Source: a virus
Direction: 5' to 3' (one strand)
Length of the DNA: 28,848 nt
IMG/VR virus record: IMGVR_UViG_3300002161_000598
Location: 24,784 to 53,631 of that record
The position numbers and the translations under genes were made by a program. Below the pieces are notes generated by a model. That model did no database searches. It had not been told where the DNA came from and saw only the letters and a list, made by a program, of their open reading frames with translations. Positions 8,423 to 16,347 of the stretch are shown piece by piece (within the stretch, counting starts at the first letter, position 1; each line of letters begins with the position of its first letter).

Positions 8423-9370
8423 ATGTCAGCATACAATCAAGAGTTTAATAAAGACAACACTATCTTAAGATATGTAATAGTTGCAACCTTAGCCGAACTA
8501 AGAGATAAGGTCTTTTATTACAACAGAATAGATGAAGATACTTTACAACGTGTAAATGTACCATTCTATTACTCTGTTACCGGTAACGAAAGATTCCTAA
8601 TGGATAATTTTGTATATGATGCTATTGCTGATGGTAAGGCAGTTGGAGATTATGAAGTAGTACCTAGAGGAGTATTACAACTTTCTTCATTATCAATTGA
8701 CAGTGGCAGTCAAACAAATAAATTTATTAAAGGTGAGTTTGTTAGAGAAGTTTGTGGAAATTTAAGAGCCTTTTCATTAGATACAAACTTTTTGCCATTA
8801 AACATGACATTCGGTGTAACTGTTGTATGTTCAAATAATCTTGAAATGTTAAAGGTTACTGAGTCAATTCTTAGTAAATTATATAAGACTACCGTGTACA
8901 GTGTAGATTTAGGAATGTTTAGAGTTCAGGCAGGTATGGCTGTACCACAAGACTATAGCCAAGAAAAACTTTTTGAATTCGGTCTTAATGATAAAAAAGA
9001 ATTTAATGTTACTTTTGATATAGAAGTAACATCATTTGTTCCTGTATTTGAAAATGGTGTACTATTAACCGAGATTGATGAATTAATTAGAAAAGCCGAC
9101 TGTAATGCTGAAGGTATTGGTATGATACGAAGTAATGGCGCTGGGGAACTTGGAGTACAGTTCGGTGGCGTATTCCAAAAATTTGAATATACTGTTGATA
9201 ATATCAAAAAGGCGCCAATTGAAGGTACAGTATCAAATAAAGGATATATCAATCCTGATGAAATAAGAACTGGTGATCAATACTTATCTGCTGATATAGA
9301 TAGCGCACCAATTCAACCTGAACCACCAGAGAGTATAGAATACAGAAATGCAGAGGATAACGAAGGATAA
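8423..9370 (+). CDS. 15: Proximal tail-sheath stabiliser, gp15-like
   Basis: A 315-residue protein that I align by eye with T4 gp15 (272 residues), the ring capping the tail tube and sheath before head joining. Shared patterns are an N-terminal FNKDNTILRYVIVATLAELR helix, RVNVPFYYSVTGNERFLM, then LPLNMTFGVTVVCSNNLEML followed by a TESIL helix, and FNVTFDIEVTSFVPVF. The tail is proline-rich (IQPEPPES), as in T4 gp15 (TPPEPP). No late promoter copy of the strict consensus lies before it; the leader has only a weak taaatatat. It is the first structural gene after the replication block. Assignment rests on motif spacing, not on an alignment score. Confidence 0.65.
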   Translation: MSAYNQEFNKDNTILRYVIVATLAELRDKVFYYNRIDEDTLQRVNVPFYYSVTGNERFLMDNFVYDAIADGKAVGDYEVVPRGVLQLSSLSIDSGSQTNKFIKGEFVREVCGNLRAFSLDTNFLPLNMTFGVTVVCSNNLEMLKVTESILSKLYKTTVYSVDLGMFRVQAGMAVPQDYSQEKLFEFGLNDKKEFNVTFDIEVTSFVPVFENGVLLTEIDELIRKADCNAEGIGMIRSNGAGELGVQFGGVFQKFEYTVDNIKKAPIEGTVSNKGYINPDEIRTGDQYLSADIDSAPIQPEPPESIEYRNAEDNEG

Positions 9371-9386
9371 TAACTCTAAGATCTTA

Positions 9387-9397
9387 GAATATATAAA
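9387..9397 (+). promoter_or_regulatory. Predicted late promoter gaatatataaa
   Basis: One of seven copies of the gaATATATAAA element. It lies 20 bases before the ATG of the 624-residue virion-type gene. The element resembles the T4 late promoter core TATAAATA, and the window encodes a gp55-type late sigma factor. Confidence 0.65.
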
Positions 9398-9417
9398 ACA
9401 AATCAAAGTATTTCAAT

Positions 9418-11292
9418 ATGAATAATGAAATTAAAGAATCGAAACTAAATGAAGGTCAAACACAGGTTTATTCTGACGGCAGTGTTGTACCTCAATCTGG
9501 AGTAGATACTAATGCACCTTATTTAAACACCCCACCTCAACAATTACTTGATCTTACTGCACAGTTCTTTCAAGGTGGAAGATCTGAAAGCAAAGTATTG
9601 GCAATTCTGGTTGGTATGGGTATACCACAGCAATTAGCATTATCTAGTATCGCCGCTCACAGAGCCGCAATGGGAATGTATAACGAAAATCATAATAAAC
9701 AAAAAAATCATAACAAAATGAACTTTACACTTGCACAATTGTATGAAAATGTTATGAAGAGTATTGACACGCTAAAATTAATGGAATCCGATCAATCAAG
9801 GGTTTCATATTCGGCTAAGAATGCTCTCAACATTTTAGAAGAATCATTAGATATGTTCCCGCGCCAATTTTATCAATCTTTTGTCGCTGCACATAATAAT
9901 GAAAAAGGAGAATCCACTCCATTAAGTGAAAACCTTGAAGCTGGAATCAATCCTAATCTTAAATTTAAAATTGCAAAAACTTTACATAGAAATCTTGCAA
10001 TCCACGAATGGTTAGCTCCGGTTAGATCATTAATAGACTACATTGATGGTGTTTATAATAACACAAAATGGTCATTTAGAATCAGTGAAGCAATTGATAG
10101 AAACGAATCTCAAAAAGGTTCTTTATACGAAAGCTTAGTAAAAGATCTTACTGAAACTTTAGTAGAATCTGAATCTATTAAATCTAATCTTTCTAAAATT
10201 TCTACTAAGTACCCTTGGTCAAGAGATATCTTTGGTATTTTAAATGAAATGGCAATTGAAGATAAGAAAGCAGTATCAAATAACGGTGGTGTTGTAAGTT
10301 CAGTACTTTCTCCGGTTGTTGAAAATGAAAATGGATTAAACTTTTTCTTACATGGAAAAACTTATTCATTAAAAGATGGCAAAATTGCAGAATCAGTTGT
10401 TAATGATCAAAGATTCTTTAACGTATTAGAAGGATTAAAATTATTTAAGCATATTAACAATTCACTTGTTATTTTTGGTCAAAATGATAAATCATTAGAA
10501 TATAATTTAGCTGAAGGTAAATTAACTTTAGGTAAATCTGATCTTACTGAATTAAATCCTACACAGATTAAAGAATCATTACTTGCTACAAACTTCTTTG
10601 GTTACAAAAACTTCTCAAACGCTGACGTTGTTGCAAAATTCTTTGAAAGCGCAGAGTTACTTTATGAGATGGATAATTTTACAAACATCACTTCAAAAGA
10701 ATTCTTAGCATTGTATTTAACAATGATCGCTGTTGAGGAAGGTGTTTGGGTTAATAAAGTTAATACTGGTATGCAGCTGAATGAAATGACATTCATTCCT
10801 TCTGCAACAGAAGCAGTAAAAACAATTAAAGAATTTATTAATTACGATGCAACTACAATATTATCTGAGAAATTAATTTCTGAAGGTAATGAAGCTGTTA
10901 AACTTACTAAAAGAAGAAATGAAATCTCTGAAACTATTTCATTCCTTGAAGAAAAGAAAGTAAAGATATCTGAAGCAATTTCTAAAATTGGTAAGTCTGA
11001 GGAATTAGACGAAGCATTAGGTTTGATTAACGATGAAATCTCTAAGTTTGAAAAAGAACTACAAGAGACATATACTATCGTTGAAAAAAAAACTAGAAAC
11101 CAATATTTAGATCAAGGTTTTGTTGAAGCAACCATAGAAAATCCCGTATCAGGATTTAAACCGGATACAATGGTTTATGTTAATGCTGAAGAATATGCTT
11201 CTCTAGGAGATAAAGATATGTTAACCTTTATAGATCCTAAGAATGACAAAAGCTATATTGCTAAGAAACAAGATCTTAAAGTTAAGCTCTAA
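9418..11292 (+). CDS. Unknown 624-residue late protein, probably virion-associated
   Basis: I do not recognise the family. It has its own late promoter copy and is followed by an intrinsic terminator, so it is a self-contained late unit. The first 100 residues hold a hydrophobic helical stretch (AILVGMGIPQQLALSSIAAH). They are followed by an Asn/Lys-rich linker (YNENHNKQKNHNK) encoded by an A-rich stretch that looks like this phage's own gene leaders, then M101 NFTLAQLYENV. A charged coiled coil lies near residues 500-550. The C-terminus (FKPDTMVYVNAEEYASLGDK) looks like a small beta domain. Several (I/L)xE tripeptides such as LNE at 10-12 could be prohead protease sites. A head-internal or tail protein is possible. 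Confidence 0.75.
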   Translation: MNNEIKESKLNEGQTQVYSDGSVVPQSGVDTNAPYLNTPPQQLLDLTAQFFQGGRSESKVLAILVGMGIPQQLALSSIAAHRAAMGMYNENHNKQKNHNKMNFTLAQLYENVMKSIDTLKLMESDQSRVSYSAKNALNILEESLDMFPRQFYQSFVAAHNNEKGESTPLSENLEAGINPNLKFKIAKTLHRNLAIHEWLAPVRSLIDYIDGVYNNTKWSFRISEAIDRNESQKGSLYESLVKDLTETLVESESIKSNLSKISTKYPWSRDIFGILNEMAIEDKKAVSNNGGVVSSVLSPVVENENGLNFFLHGKTYSLKDGKIAESVVNDQRFFNVLEGLKLFKHINNSLVIFGQNDKSLEYNLAEGKLTLGKSDLTELNPTQIKESLLATNFFGYKNFSNADVVAKFFESAELLYEMDNFTNITSKEFLALYLTMIAVEEGVWVNKVNTGMQLNEMTFIPSATEAVKTIKEFINYDATTILSEKLISEGNEAVKLTKRRNEISETISFLEEKKVKISEAISKIGKSEELDEALGLINDEISKFEKELQETYTIVEKKTRNQYLDQGFVEATIENPVSGFKPDTMVYVNAEEYASLGDKDMLTFIDPKNDKSYIAKKQDLKVKL

Positions 11293-11310
11293 TTCTTAAA
11301 ACTCATATAA

Positions 11311-11341
11311 AAAGCTGACAGGTAAACTGTCGGCTTTTTTT
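11311..11341 (+). terminator. Intrinsic terminator after the 624-residue gene
   Basis: gctgacag (11314-11321) pairs with ctgtcggc (11327-11334) with one G-U wobble and a 5-base loop. The stem is flanked by AAA and followed by a run of seven T. It lies 18 bases after the stop codon and insulates the gp55 gene from the upstream late unit. Confidence 0.9.
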
Positions 11342-11369
11342 GCATATAATAATAAAATAAAAAAAGGTT

Positions 11370-11735
11370 ATGCCGAGAAAAAGGAATTACTTAAACAACA
11401 GGGATCTTTTAGATGAAATTAGAAAATCAAAAGAACTTGATGAATTAACACCAAAGGCTTTAGAATTTCTAATGTTACTTGCTGATAAATGTTCAACCAA
11501 ACTTACTTATAGAGATCCTCAAGATAGAGAAGACTGTATTGCATTTGCTTATATGGATCTTTATCGTTATTGGAGAAACTTTAATCCAGATAAAAGTGAA
11601 AATGCATTTGCATATTTTACAGAAATCGCAAAAAGAGGATTCGCAAAAGGTTGGAATAAATTACATCCTAAAAAATATGCAGGAACCGTTTCAATGGATG
11701 GCGGTTATGATAATGATGGGATCTATACAATTTAA
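11370..11735 (+). CDS. 55: Late-transcription sigma factor, gp55-like
   Basis: A 121-residue protein resembling the core of T4 gp55 (185 residues). Both begin with a YxNNxxLLxxI stretch (here NYLNNRDLLDEI). Both then have a helical block where a D-x-x-D/E pair precedes IAxAxxxLYRYWRNFNPDKS, then NAFAYFTEIAKRGFAKGWNK, the sigma region-2-like element that contacts the late promoter -10 box and RNA polymerase. The T4 protein continues into a C-terminal sliding-clamp-binding peptide (SLDFLYE); this one stops soon after KYAGTVSMDGG with no such peptide. It should direct host RNA polymerase to the AATATATAAA elements in this window. Its gene overlaps the gp4 start by one base (TAATG). Confidence 0.8.
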   Translation: MPRKRNYLNNRDLLDEIRKSKELDELTPKALEFLMLLADKCSTKLTYRDPQDREDCIAFAYMDLYRYWRNFNPDKSENAFAYFTEIAKRGFAKGWNKLHPKKYAGTVSMDGGYDNDGIYTI

Positions 11736-12211
11736 TGAATATAAAGAATGTAAAACCAACGTCAAAGTCAGGATTTAAACAGGGTTATTACAAACCTGTT
11801 TATCCTGAAAAATATATCGGTCCTATGCCTATCATATATCGTAGCTCATGGGAAAGAAAATTTTGTCATTGGTGTGATCATAATGTAGAAGTGATTGGTT
11901 GGGTATCAGAGCCGTTTTCAATTAAGTACTATAATATCTTGGATAAAAAGTTTCATAATTATTTTCCAGACTTTTATGTTAAGATAAAGAGAGATGGTTT
12001 AATAGAAGAATACTTAGTTGAAATAAAACCTAAGGCCCAATTAAAAAAACCAGAACCGCCAAAAAGAAAAACTGCAAAGGCAATGGAAAATTTCAAATAT
12101 GGATATGAAACCTATGTTAGAAATTTATGTAAGACCGATGCTCTTAACAAAGCTGCGGCTCAAAGAAATTATAAGGTTATGTTATTAACCGAGGATTCAA
12201 ACTTATTTTAA
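11735..12211 (+). CDS. 4: Head-completion nuclease, gp4-like
   Basis: A 158-residue protein matching the T4 gp4 (gp50/65) head-completion family. The hallmark IIYRSSWERKFCHWCDHN is followed by VIGWVSEPFSIKYYN, FHNYFPDFYVKIK and YLVEIKPKAQLKKP. The PDFYVK...VEIKPK arrangement is the PD-(D/E)XK-type nuclease core (D of PDF, E and K of EIKPK). PKRKTAKAMENF is also conserved. In T4 the protein finishes packaged heads before tail joining. It starts on the gp55 stop (TAATG), and the next ORF follows after 2 bases. It ends in SNLF. Confidence 0.88.
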   Translation: MNIKNVKPTSKSGFKQGYYKPVYPEKYIGPMPIIYRSSWERKFCHWCDHNVEVIGWVSEPFSIKYYNILDKKFHNYFPDFYVKIKRDGLIEEYLVEIKPKAQLKKPEPPKRKTAKAMENFKYGYETYVRNLCKTDALNKAAAQRNYKVMLLTEDSNLF

Positions 12212-12213
12212 AT

Positions 12214-12783
12214 ATGATAGTCGGTAATTTTAATGATGATTTAGATATATACCTGGCGGAAAACAAAGGGCGATCAGGGGCATCTAAAGCATCCAATATT
12301 GCATTAAAAAAGATTGGTATTCCTTCAAAGGGACCTTTAGATCAAGGAAGAATGTATTCTTTTAGATATTTTACTGAAGATGAAACATTTTATGATACAT
12401 ATCCAATAGTAATTGGTCTTGGTGCTGGAATTGGTCTCAATCAGTTAGGTATAAATTTACATTACATTCCTTATGAAGCACGTATCCCTTTTTTACAAGA
12501 TATTGTTAAATCATTTGAAAGCGTATTTGAATCACAACTAAAATTTGCAGGAAACCCAGGTAAACAGGTTTTTATGAAAGATTTTACTTACGATGCAGTA
12601 AAGCAAAGTTTAGGTAAAAAATACAATCTTACATACGCAATACGACAATATAGAATGGATAGAATGAAAAACCCAAGAGTACTTGGATATGAGGATTGGT
12701 ATATAGGCGCAGTTAATAATGAAAACTTCTATTTTGGTGGAAATATTAATCAGGCGCAAGCATTATATTACAAGAATATATAA
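12214..12783 (+). CDS. Unknown virion-type protein between gp4 and portal
   Basis: A 189-residue protein. The central pattern GRMYSFRYFTEDETFYDTYP followed by IVIGLG and INLHYIPYEARIPFL recalls a conserved uncharacterised family found near head and neck genes of T4-like marine phages (YDxFPLxF...GxNxHYL in those). I know no established function. It follows gp4 by 2 bases. Its final codons contain the predicted late promoter for the portal gene, so its 3' end is constrained by that element. It is probably structural or an assembly factor, from position only. Confidence 0.7.
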   Translation: MIVGNFNDDLDIYLAENKGRSGASKASNIALKKIGIPSKGPLDQGRMYSFRYFTEDETFYDTYPIVIGLGAGIGLNQLGINLHYIPYEARIPFLQDIVKSFESVFESQLKFAGNPGKQVFMKDFTYDAVKQSLGKKYNLTYAIRQYRMDRMKNPRVLGYEDWYIGAVNNENFYFGGNINQAQALYYKNI

Positions 12784-12784
12784 A
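12774..12784 (+). promoter_or_regulatory. Predicted late promoter gaatatataaa, overlapping a stop codon
   Basis: Copy of the late element, embedded in the last codons and TAA (12781-12783) of the upstream gene. It lies 19 bases before the portal ATG. Confidence 0.65.
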
Positions 12785-12803
12785 TAACAAAAAATAAAAA
12801 AAG

Positions 12804-14456
12804 ATGGCAGGTTTTACCGATAGAAAAGGACCGTTAACCGAGGGGAATCCGGTAAGGAAGATCCTTAAAGATCTTTCTACATTAGGAATGGCATATGATG
12901 ATATGATCATTCGTAATTCTCGCGCGGTTGGTTTTACTGAAAGTCAAATCGGATATGGTTTTATGAATCCTATGGGTTCTGATGCCGATGATATGTATGC
13001 TGCTTTTGCTGCATTATCATTAACCGATACAACTCTTAAAAAGAATATTTCTTATTTTGATAAGGATTATGTAAAGAAAAGAGATCAACTTAGAACATTT
13101 GCTGTACAAGACGAACTTGAAGATATCTTGGATATCATTACAGATGAAGCAATTGTATTTGACGAAAGTAATTATTTTGCATATTCAGATTTTAATGGTG
13201 AAATCAGTGTTACTATAGAAGAAGAAGTTGCCGATGTTTTCAATAATGTTTATACCTATTTTGGTTTTACTGATGCTATCCAACCTTGGAACTATTTTCG
13301 TAAATGGTTAGTAGATGGATATCTTGCGTTTGAAATAGTATATAACGATAAACAAACAGAGATTATTGGATTTAAGGAATTGGATCCAATTTCATTATTG
13401 CCAGGTATTGATACTGATACTGGTAAAAAAATGTGGGTACAATATAAAGGACAAGGCGTAAAAGAAAGAAAGCTTTGGGATTCTCAAATTATTTACCTTT
13501 CATATTCACAGGTTAATTCACCACAAAGAATATCATATGTTGAAAGACTTATCCGTTCTTTTAACTTATTAAGAGTTATGGAAACAACCAGAATTATCTG
13601 GGCCGTTTCAAATGCTTCGTTTAAAACTCAATTTATTATCCCAGTTGGTGGTAAATCAAAAACAAGAGCAAAACAATCACTTGCACAATTAATGAATTCA
13701 TACCGTGAGGTAGTTGACTTTAATTATGAAAGTGGAGAAATCCAAACAAACGGCAAACCAATGATGCCGTTTAATAAAGAATACTGGTTACCATCTAAAG
13801 ATGGCGAACAGCCAGAAATTAGTACAATCGGTGGAGACGGTCCTGATTTAGGAGATACTGAATCGTTAAAGTACTTCGCAGATAAACTTAAGCTTGCTTC
13901 AAAAATTCCGTTCTCACGATTTGATAAGGACGGTGGAAGTACATATGATATGGAAGCAAGTGGAATGCTAAGAGATGAAATCAAATTTTCAAAATTCGTT
14001 AATCGTTTACGATCTATATTCCAAGAAATCTTAGTTAAACCGGTATACCTTCAAATGTGTCTTAATCATCCTGAACTTGCAAACGATATTGCGTTTAAGG
14101 CTGGTTTAGGACTTAGTTTCGTTAAGGATAACCTATTTGAAGAAATGAAAGAAATGGATCTTCAAACAAAACGAGTTGACTTTATTGGTAATATGAAAAC
14201 TCAATTAAGTGTAATGGATGCAGAAATGACTGAAATACCATTCTTTGACTTAGGCTGGTTAATTAAACGCTACGGTGGATTTACCAGAGACGATCTTAAA
14301 GCTAACGAAAGAGCAAAAGAACGTACTAAATTAAAAGAAGAAGGTTTTGCAGATGAAGATATCGAAAAAATACTTCTAGGGGCTAAAAAGGAAGATTTTA
14401 AACCAGAAGATGGTGGTAATGAAATCGAGGAAGATCCATTAGCAGACCTTGGATAA
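12804..14456 (+). CDS. 20: Portal vertex protein, gp20-like
   Basis: A 550-residue portal protein, close to the T4 gp20 length. Supporting patterns are DELEDILDIITDEAIV near residue 105, PWNYFRKWLVDGYLAFEIVY, FKELDPISLLPG, ERLIRSFNLLRVMETTRIIW, and the FSRFD...DEIKFSKFVNRLRS segment near residues 375-405, all in portal order. The C-terminus is acidic (EIEEDPLADLG). It forms the dodecameric ring through which the terminase (16/17 genes at the window end) pumps DNA and on which the head core assembles. Start at 12804 follows an aaaaaataaaaaaag leader downstream of a late promoter. The downstream protease gene has its own promoter. Confidence 0.95.
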   Translation: MAGFTDRKGPLTEGNPVRKILKDLSTLGMAYDDMIIRNSRAVGFTESQIGYGFMNPMGSDADDMYAAFAALSLTDTTLKKNISYFDKDYVKKRDQLRTFAVQDELEDILDIITDEAIVFDESNYFAYSDFNGEISVTIEEEVADVFNNVYTYFGFTDAIQPWNYFRKWLVDGYLAFEIVYNDKQTEIIGFKELDPISLLPGIDTDTGKKMWVQYKGQGVKERKLWDSQIIYLSYSQVNSPQRISYVERLIRSFNLLRVMETTRIIWAVSNASFKTQFIIPVGGKSKTRAKQSLAQLMNSYREVVDFNYESGEIQTNGKPMMPFNKEYWLPSKDGEQPEISTIGGDGPDLGDTESLKYFADKLKLASKIPFSRFDKDGGSTYDMEASGMLRDEIKFSKFVNRLRSIFQEILVKPVYLQMCLNHPELANDIAFKAGLGLSFVKDNLFEEMKEMDLQTKRVDFIGNMKTQLSVMDAEMTEIPFFDLGWLIKRYGGFTRDDLKANERAKERTKLKEEGFADEDIEKILLGAKKEDFKPEDGGNEIEEDPLADLG

Positions 14457-14490
14457 AAACTTTACAAACTTTGTAATATATAAATCAAAT
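14451..14490 (+). promoter_or_regulatory. Predicted late promoter upstream of protease-scaffold gene (core 14474-14484)
   Basis: Core taatatataaa with an extended block (ggataaaaacttta ... aatatataaatcaaat) that is nearly identical to the block before the capsid gene at 16272-16310. The first bases coincide with the end and stop codon of the portal gene. The core lies 18 bases before the ATG at 14503. Confidence 0.7.
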
Positions 14491-14502
14491 AATATTTAAG
14501 AC

Positions 14503-16266
14503 ATGTCAGGAAAGAAACTTTTAATTCTTGAAAGATCCCAATCCAATTTGGCACAAAATACCACAGATGATGGTGCCATTGTGTTAGAGGGCGTTTTTAC
14601 CGAATTTGGGGTACGAAATAAGAATAACAGAATTTACGAGGAAAAAGAAGTTCTTCCTCACATCAATGAACTAAAAGAAAAAGTTAAAACTGGAAAGCTT
14701 TTAGGAGAATTGGATCACCCAAAAGATTTTGATATTAGTTTATCTAATGTATCTCACGTTGTTGAATCTTTGGATTACGATCCAGAAAAGAAACAAGTTA
14801 TTGGTAGAATTCGTTTACTTAATACTTCAAAAGGTAAAGAGGCACAATCATTAATTAAGGATGGTATTCCTCTTCATATTTCAAGTAGAGCTGCCGGTAC
14901 AGTTGATGAAAGTGGAAAGGTTAAGATTAAGAAATTCTTTACATATGATCTTGTAGCTGATCCAGGTTTTGAAAATGCCGAGCTATCAAGAGTAAACGAG
15001 TCTTATGGATTTGATAATGACGATACCCTAATCATTTATGAAATGAATGAAATAAAAAACACAGAAGATAAAAAAGAAGCCACAATGGAAAATCAAAACA
15101 ATTATGTAACCGTCGAGGATTTTCAAAAGTATACTGAATATGTAAAAGGCGTACTAAATAACGTTAAGGAATCCTCAAATTCAGATAGTACTGAAATCGT
15201 TGAAAAACTTGTAAAATATACTGAGCACGTTGCTGAAAAGGTTAACCAACTTAGCGATTATGCAGAGTATCTTTCAGAAAATCTAGACAAGAGTATTTCT
15301 TTCTCTGATTATTTAGCAGAAAATGTAAATCAAATCAAAAGTTATACTACTTATCTTGCAGAAGAATTGGATTCTACAATTCAATATGCTGAACATGTTG
15401 CTGAAAAAGCAGACCAAGGAATTCAATATTCTGAACATGTTGCTGAAAAAGCAGATCAAAGTATCCAATACGCAAATTATTTAAGAGAGAACTTAGAAAA
15501 AGGTATTGAATATTCTGAATACATTGCTGAGAAAGTAGACCAAGGAATCGCATATTCCGAGCATGTTGCTGAAGGTTTAAATAAAACTATCAAATATGCA
15601 GAATACATTGCAGAAAATGTAAACACTGAAGAATCAACTGCAATTAATGAAGATCGTTCTGAAGAGATTGAAGCTAAGATCTTAAAGTTAGGACAACCTA
15701 AAATGGCTGGAACTACTGGAGAGGAAGAAGAAAAATCTTATCAAGAAACTATCGAAGAAAAACTTAGTAAATTAATTGCTAAAGCAGAATCTAAAATTGT
15801 TTCTGAAATGCACTTTATGAACTTCCTTTCTGAATCTAAGAAAGGTGAATTTAATTCTTTAACTGAAGATAAACAAAAAATGATTGTTGAATCAATGAAT
15901 GCCAAACCAATTATGTCAACTGGGCAGGCTGAAAATGTTTGGGACAACTGTTTTATTGAAAAGAAAAGAGAATTAAACTTTGTTGATGATATGCCAGAAA
16001 AATATAAAGTTAAATGGGCTTCTCTTTCTGAGTCACGTCAACAACAAATTATTTCAGAATCTAAATTTCATAGTTTAAATACTCCTTATGCAATCAATAA
16101 CTTCTGGTCAACTAGAGATTTAAGACCATCTCAATTTGAATTAGAAAAACTTAATGAAAGTAAGACTGCTGCTGAACAAACAGAGGATGCTAAAAAAGAA
16201 CCTCTAGTAAATGAATCATTTGCAGCTGACTTAATCAGTAAGGTTAGATTTAATTTAGGAAGATAA
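14503..16266 (+). CDS. 21: Prohead protease fused to scaffold (gp21-gp22 type)
   Basis: A 587-residue two-part protein. Residues about 1-170 are a T4 gp21-type (S80) prohead protease: GVFTEFGVRNKNNRIY, LLGELDHP with the presumed catalytic His72, HISSRAAG with Ser127/Ser128, and YDLVADPGFENAEL. Residues about 195-375 form a helical scaffold section with ten tandem 14-residue repeats. The remainder is another helical region ending LISKVRFNLGR. In T4 the protease and scaffold are separate genes 21 and 22; here they are one frame. M195 (15085) follows an A-rich leader-like stretch and may start a scaffold-only product, as lambda Nu3 does within gene C. The protease should cleave after (I/L)xE, and such sites are abundant in its own scaffold part. 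Confidence 0.88.
   Translation: MSGKKLLILERSQSNLAQNTTDDGAIVLEGVFTEFGVRNKNNRIYEEKEVLPHINELKEKVKTGKLLGELDHPKDFDISLSNVSHVVESLDYDPEKKQVIGRIRLLNTSKGKEAQSLIKDGIPLHISSRAAGTVDESGKVKIKKFFTYDLVADPGFENAELSRVNESYGFDNDDTLIIYEMNEIKNTEDKKEATMENQNNYVTVEDFQKYTEYVKGVLNNVKESSNSDSTEIVEKLVKYTEHVAEKVNQLSDYAEYLSENLDKSISFSDYLAENVNQIKSYTTYLAEELDSTIQYAEHVAEKADQGIQYSEHVAEKADQSIQYANYLRENLEKGIEYSEYIAEKVDQGIAYSEHVAEGLNKTIKYAEYIAENVNTEESTAINEDRSEEIEAKILKLGQPKMAGTTGEEEEKSYQETIEEKLSKLIAKAESKIVSEMHFMNFLSESKKGEFNSLTEDKQKMIVESMNAKPIMSTGQAENVWDNCFIEKKRELNFVDDMPEKYKVKWASLSESRQQQIISESKFHSLNTPYAINNFWSTRDLRPSQFELEKLNESKTAAEQTEDAKKEPLVNESFAADLISKVRFNLGR
15055..15087 (+). promoter_or_regulatory. Candidate internal translation start for scaffold-only product
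   Basis: An A-rich stretch (aaaaaacacagaagataa, then aaaagaagccaca) precedes in-frame ATG 15085, codon 195 of the protease-scaffold gene. It resembles the A-rich leaders before annotated starts here. The encoded linker (KNTEDKKEAT) shows no domain character, as expected if it is a leader retained in frame. The product would have 393 residues. Confidence 0.4.
15208..15627 (+). repeat. Ten tandem 42-bp repeats (14 residues each) in the scaffold
   Basis: Ten consecutive 14-residue units without gaps follow the pattern x-I-x-Y-(S/A/T)-(E/D)-(H/Y)-(V/L/I)-A-E-(K/N)-(V/L/A)-(D/N)-(Q/K), for example TIQYAEHVAEKADQ and GIEYSEYIAEKVDQ. Fourteen residues equal two heptads, consistent with a continuous amphipathic helix or coiled coil. 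Six units contain a strict (I/L)xE tripeptide (LSE, LAE, LAE, LRE, IAE, IAE) and four contain VAE. Units five and six are the most alike at DNA level, suggesting recent duplication. Confidence 0.9.
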
Positions 16267-16271
16267 TTAAA

Positions 16272-16310
16272 GGATAAAAACTTTAAAGAACTATAATATA
16301 TAAATCAAAT
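16272..16310 (+). promoter_or_regulatory. Predicted late promoter of the major capsid gene (core 16294-16304)
   Basis: Core taatatataaa inside a 39-base block almost the same as that at 14451-14490. The core ends 80 bases before the capsid ATG, leaving the longest untranslated leader in the window. Confidence 0.7.
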
Positions 16311-16313
16311 TAA

Positions 16314-16347
16314 AATCTAATAGCTAAGAAGCAAAGAGCTACAGATT
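16314..16347 (+). promoter_or_regulatory. Hairpin in the 5' leader of the capsid mRNA
   Basis: AATCT (16314-16318) pairs with AGATT (16343-16347), and TAGCT (16321-16325) with AGCTA (16337-16341), around an 11-base loop, with a small internal loop. The remaining 37 bases to the ATG are almost only A with a few C and T. A 5' hairpin can protect an abundant mRNA from decay, and an A-rich unstructured stretch suits Shine-Dalgarno-independent initiation; both roles are inferred. Confidence 0.5.

Noticed and set aside
11479-11778. Overlapping 99-codon plus-strand ORF across the gp55/gp4 junction
   Set aside because: Low-complexity Ile/Met/Lys translation in another frame of two recognisable genes; a shadow.
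15208-15627. 42-bp periodic repeat as a CRISPR-like array
   Set aside because: Repeats are contiguous, degenerate at third codon positions and in frame; they are protein-coding repeats with no spacers.
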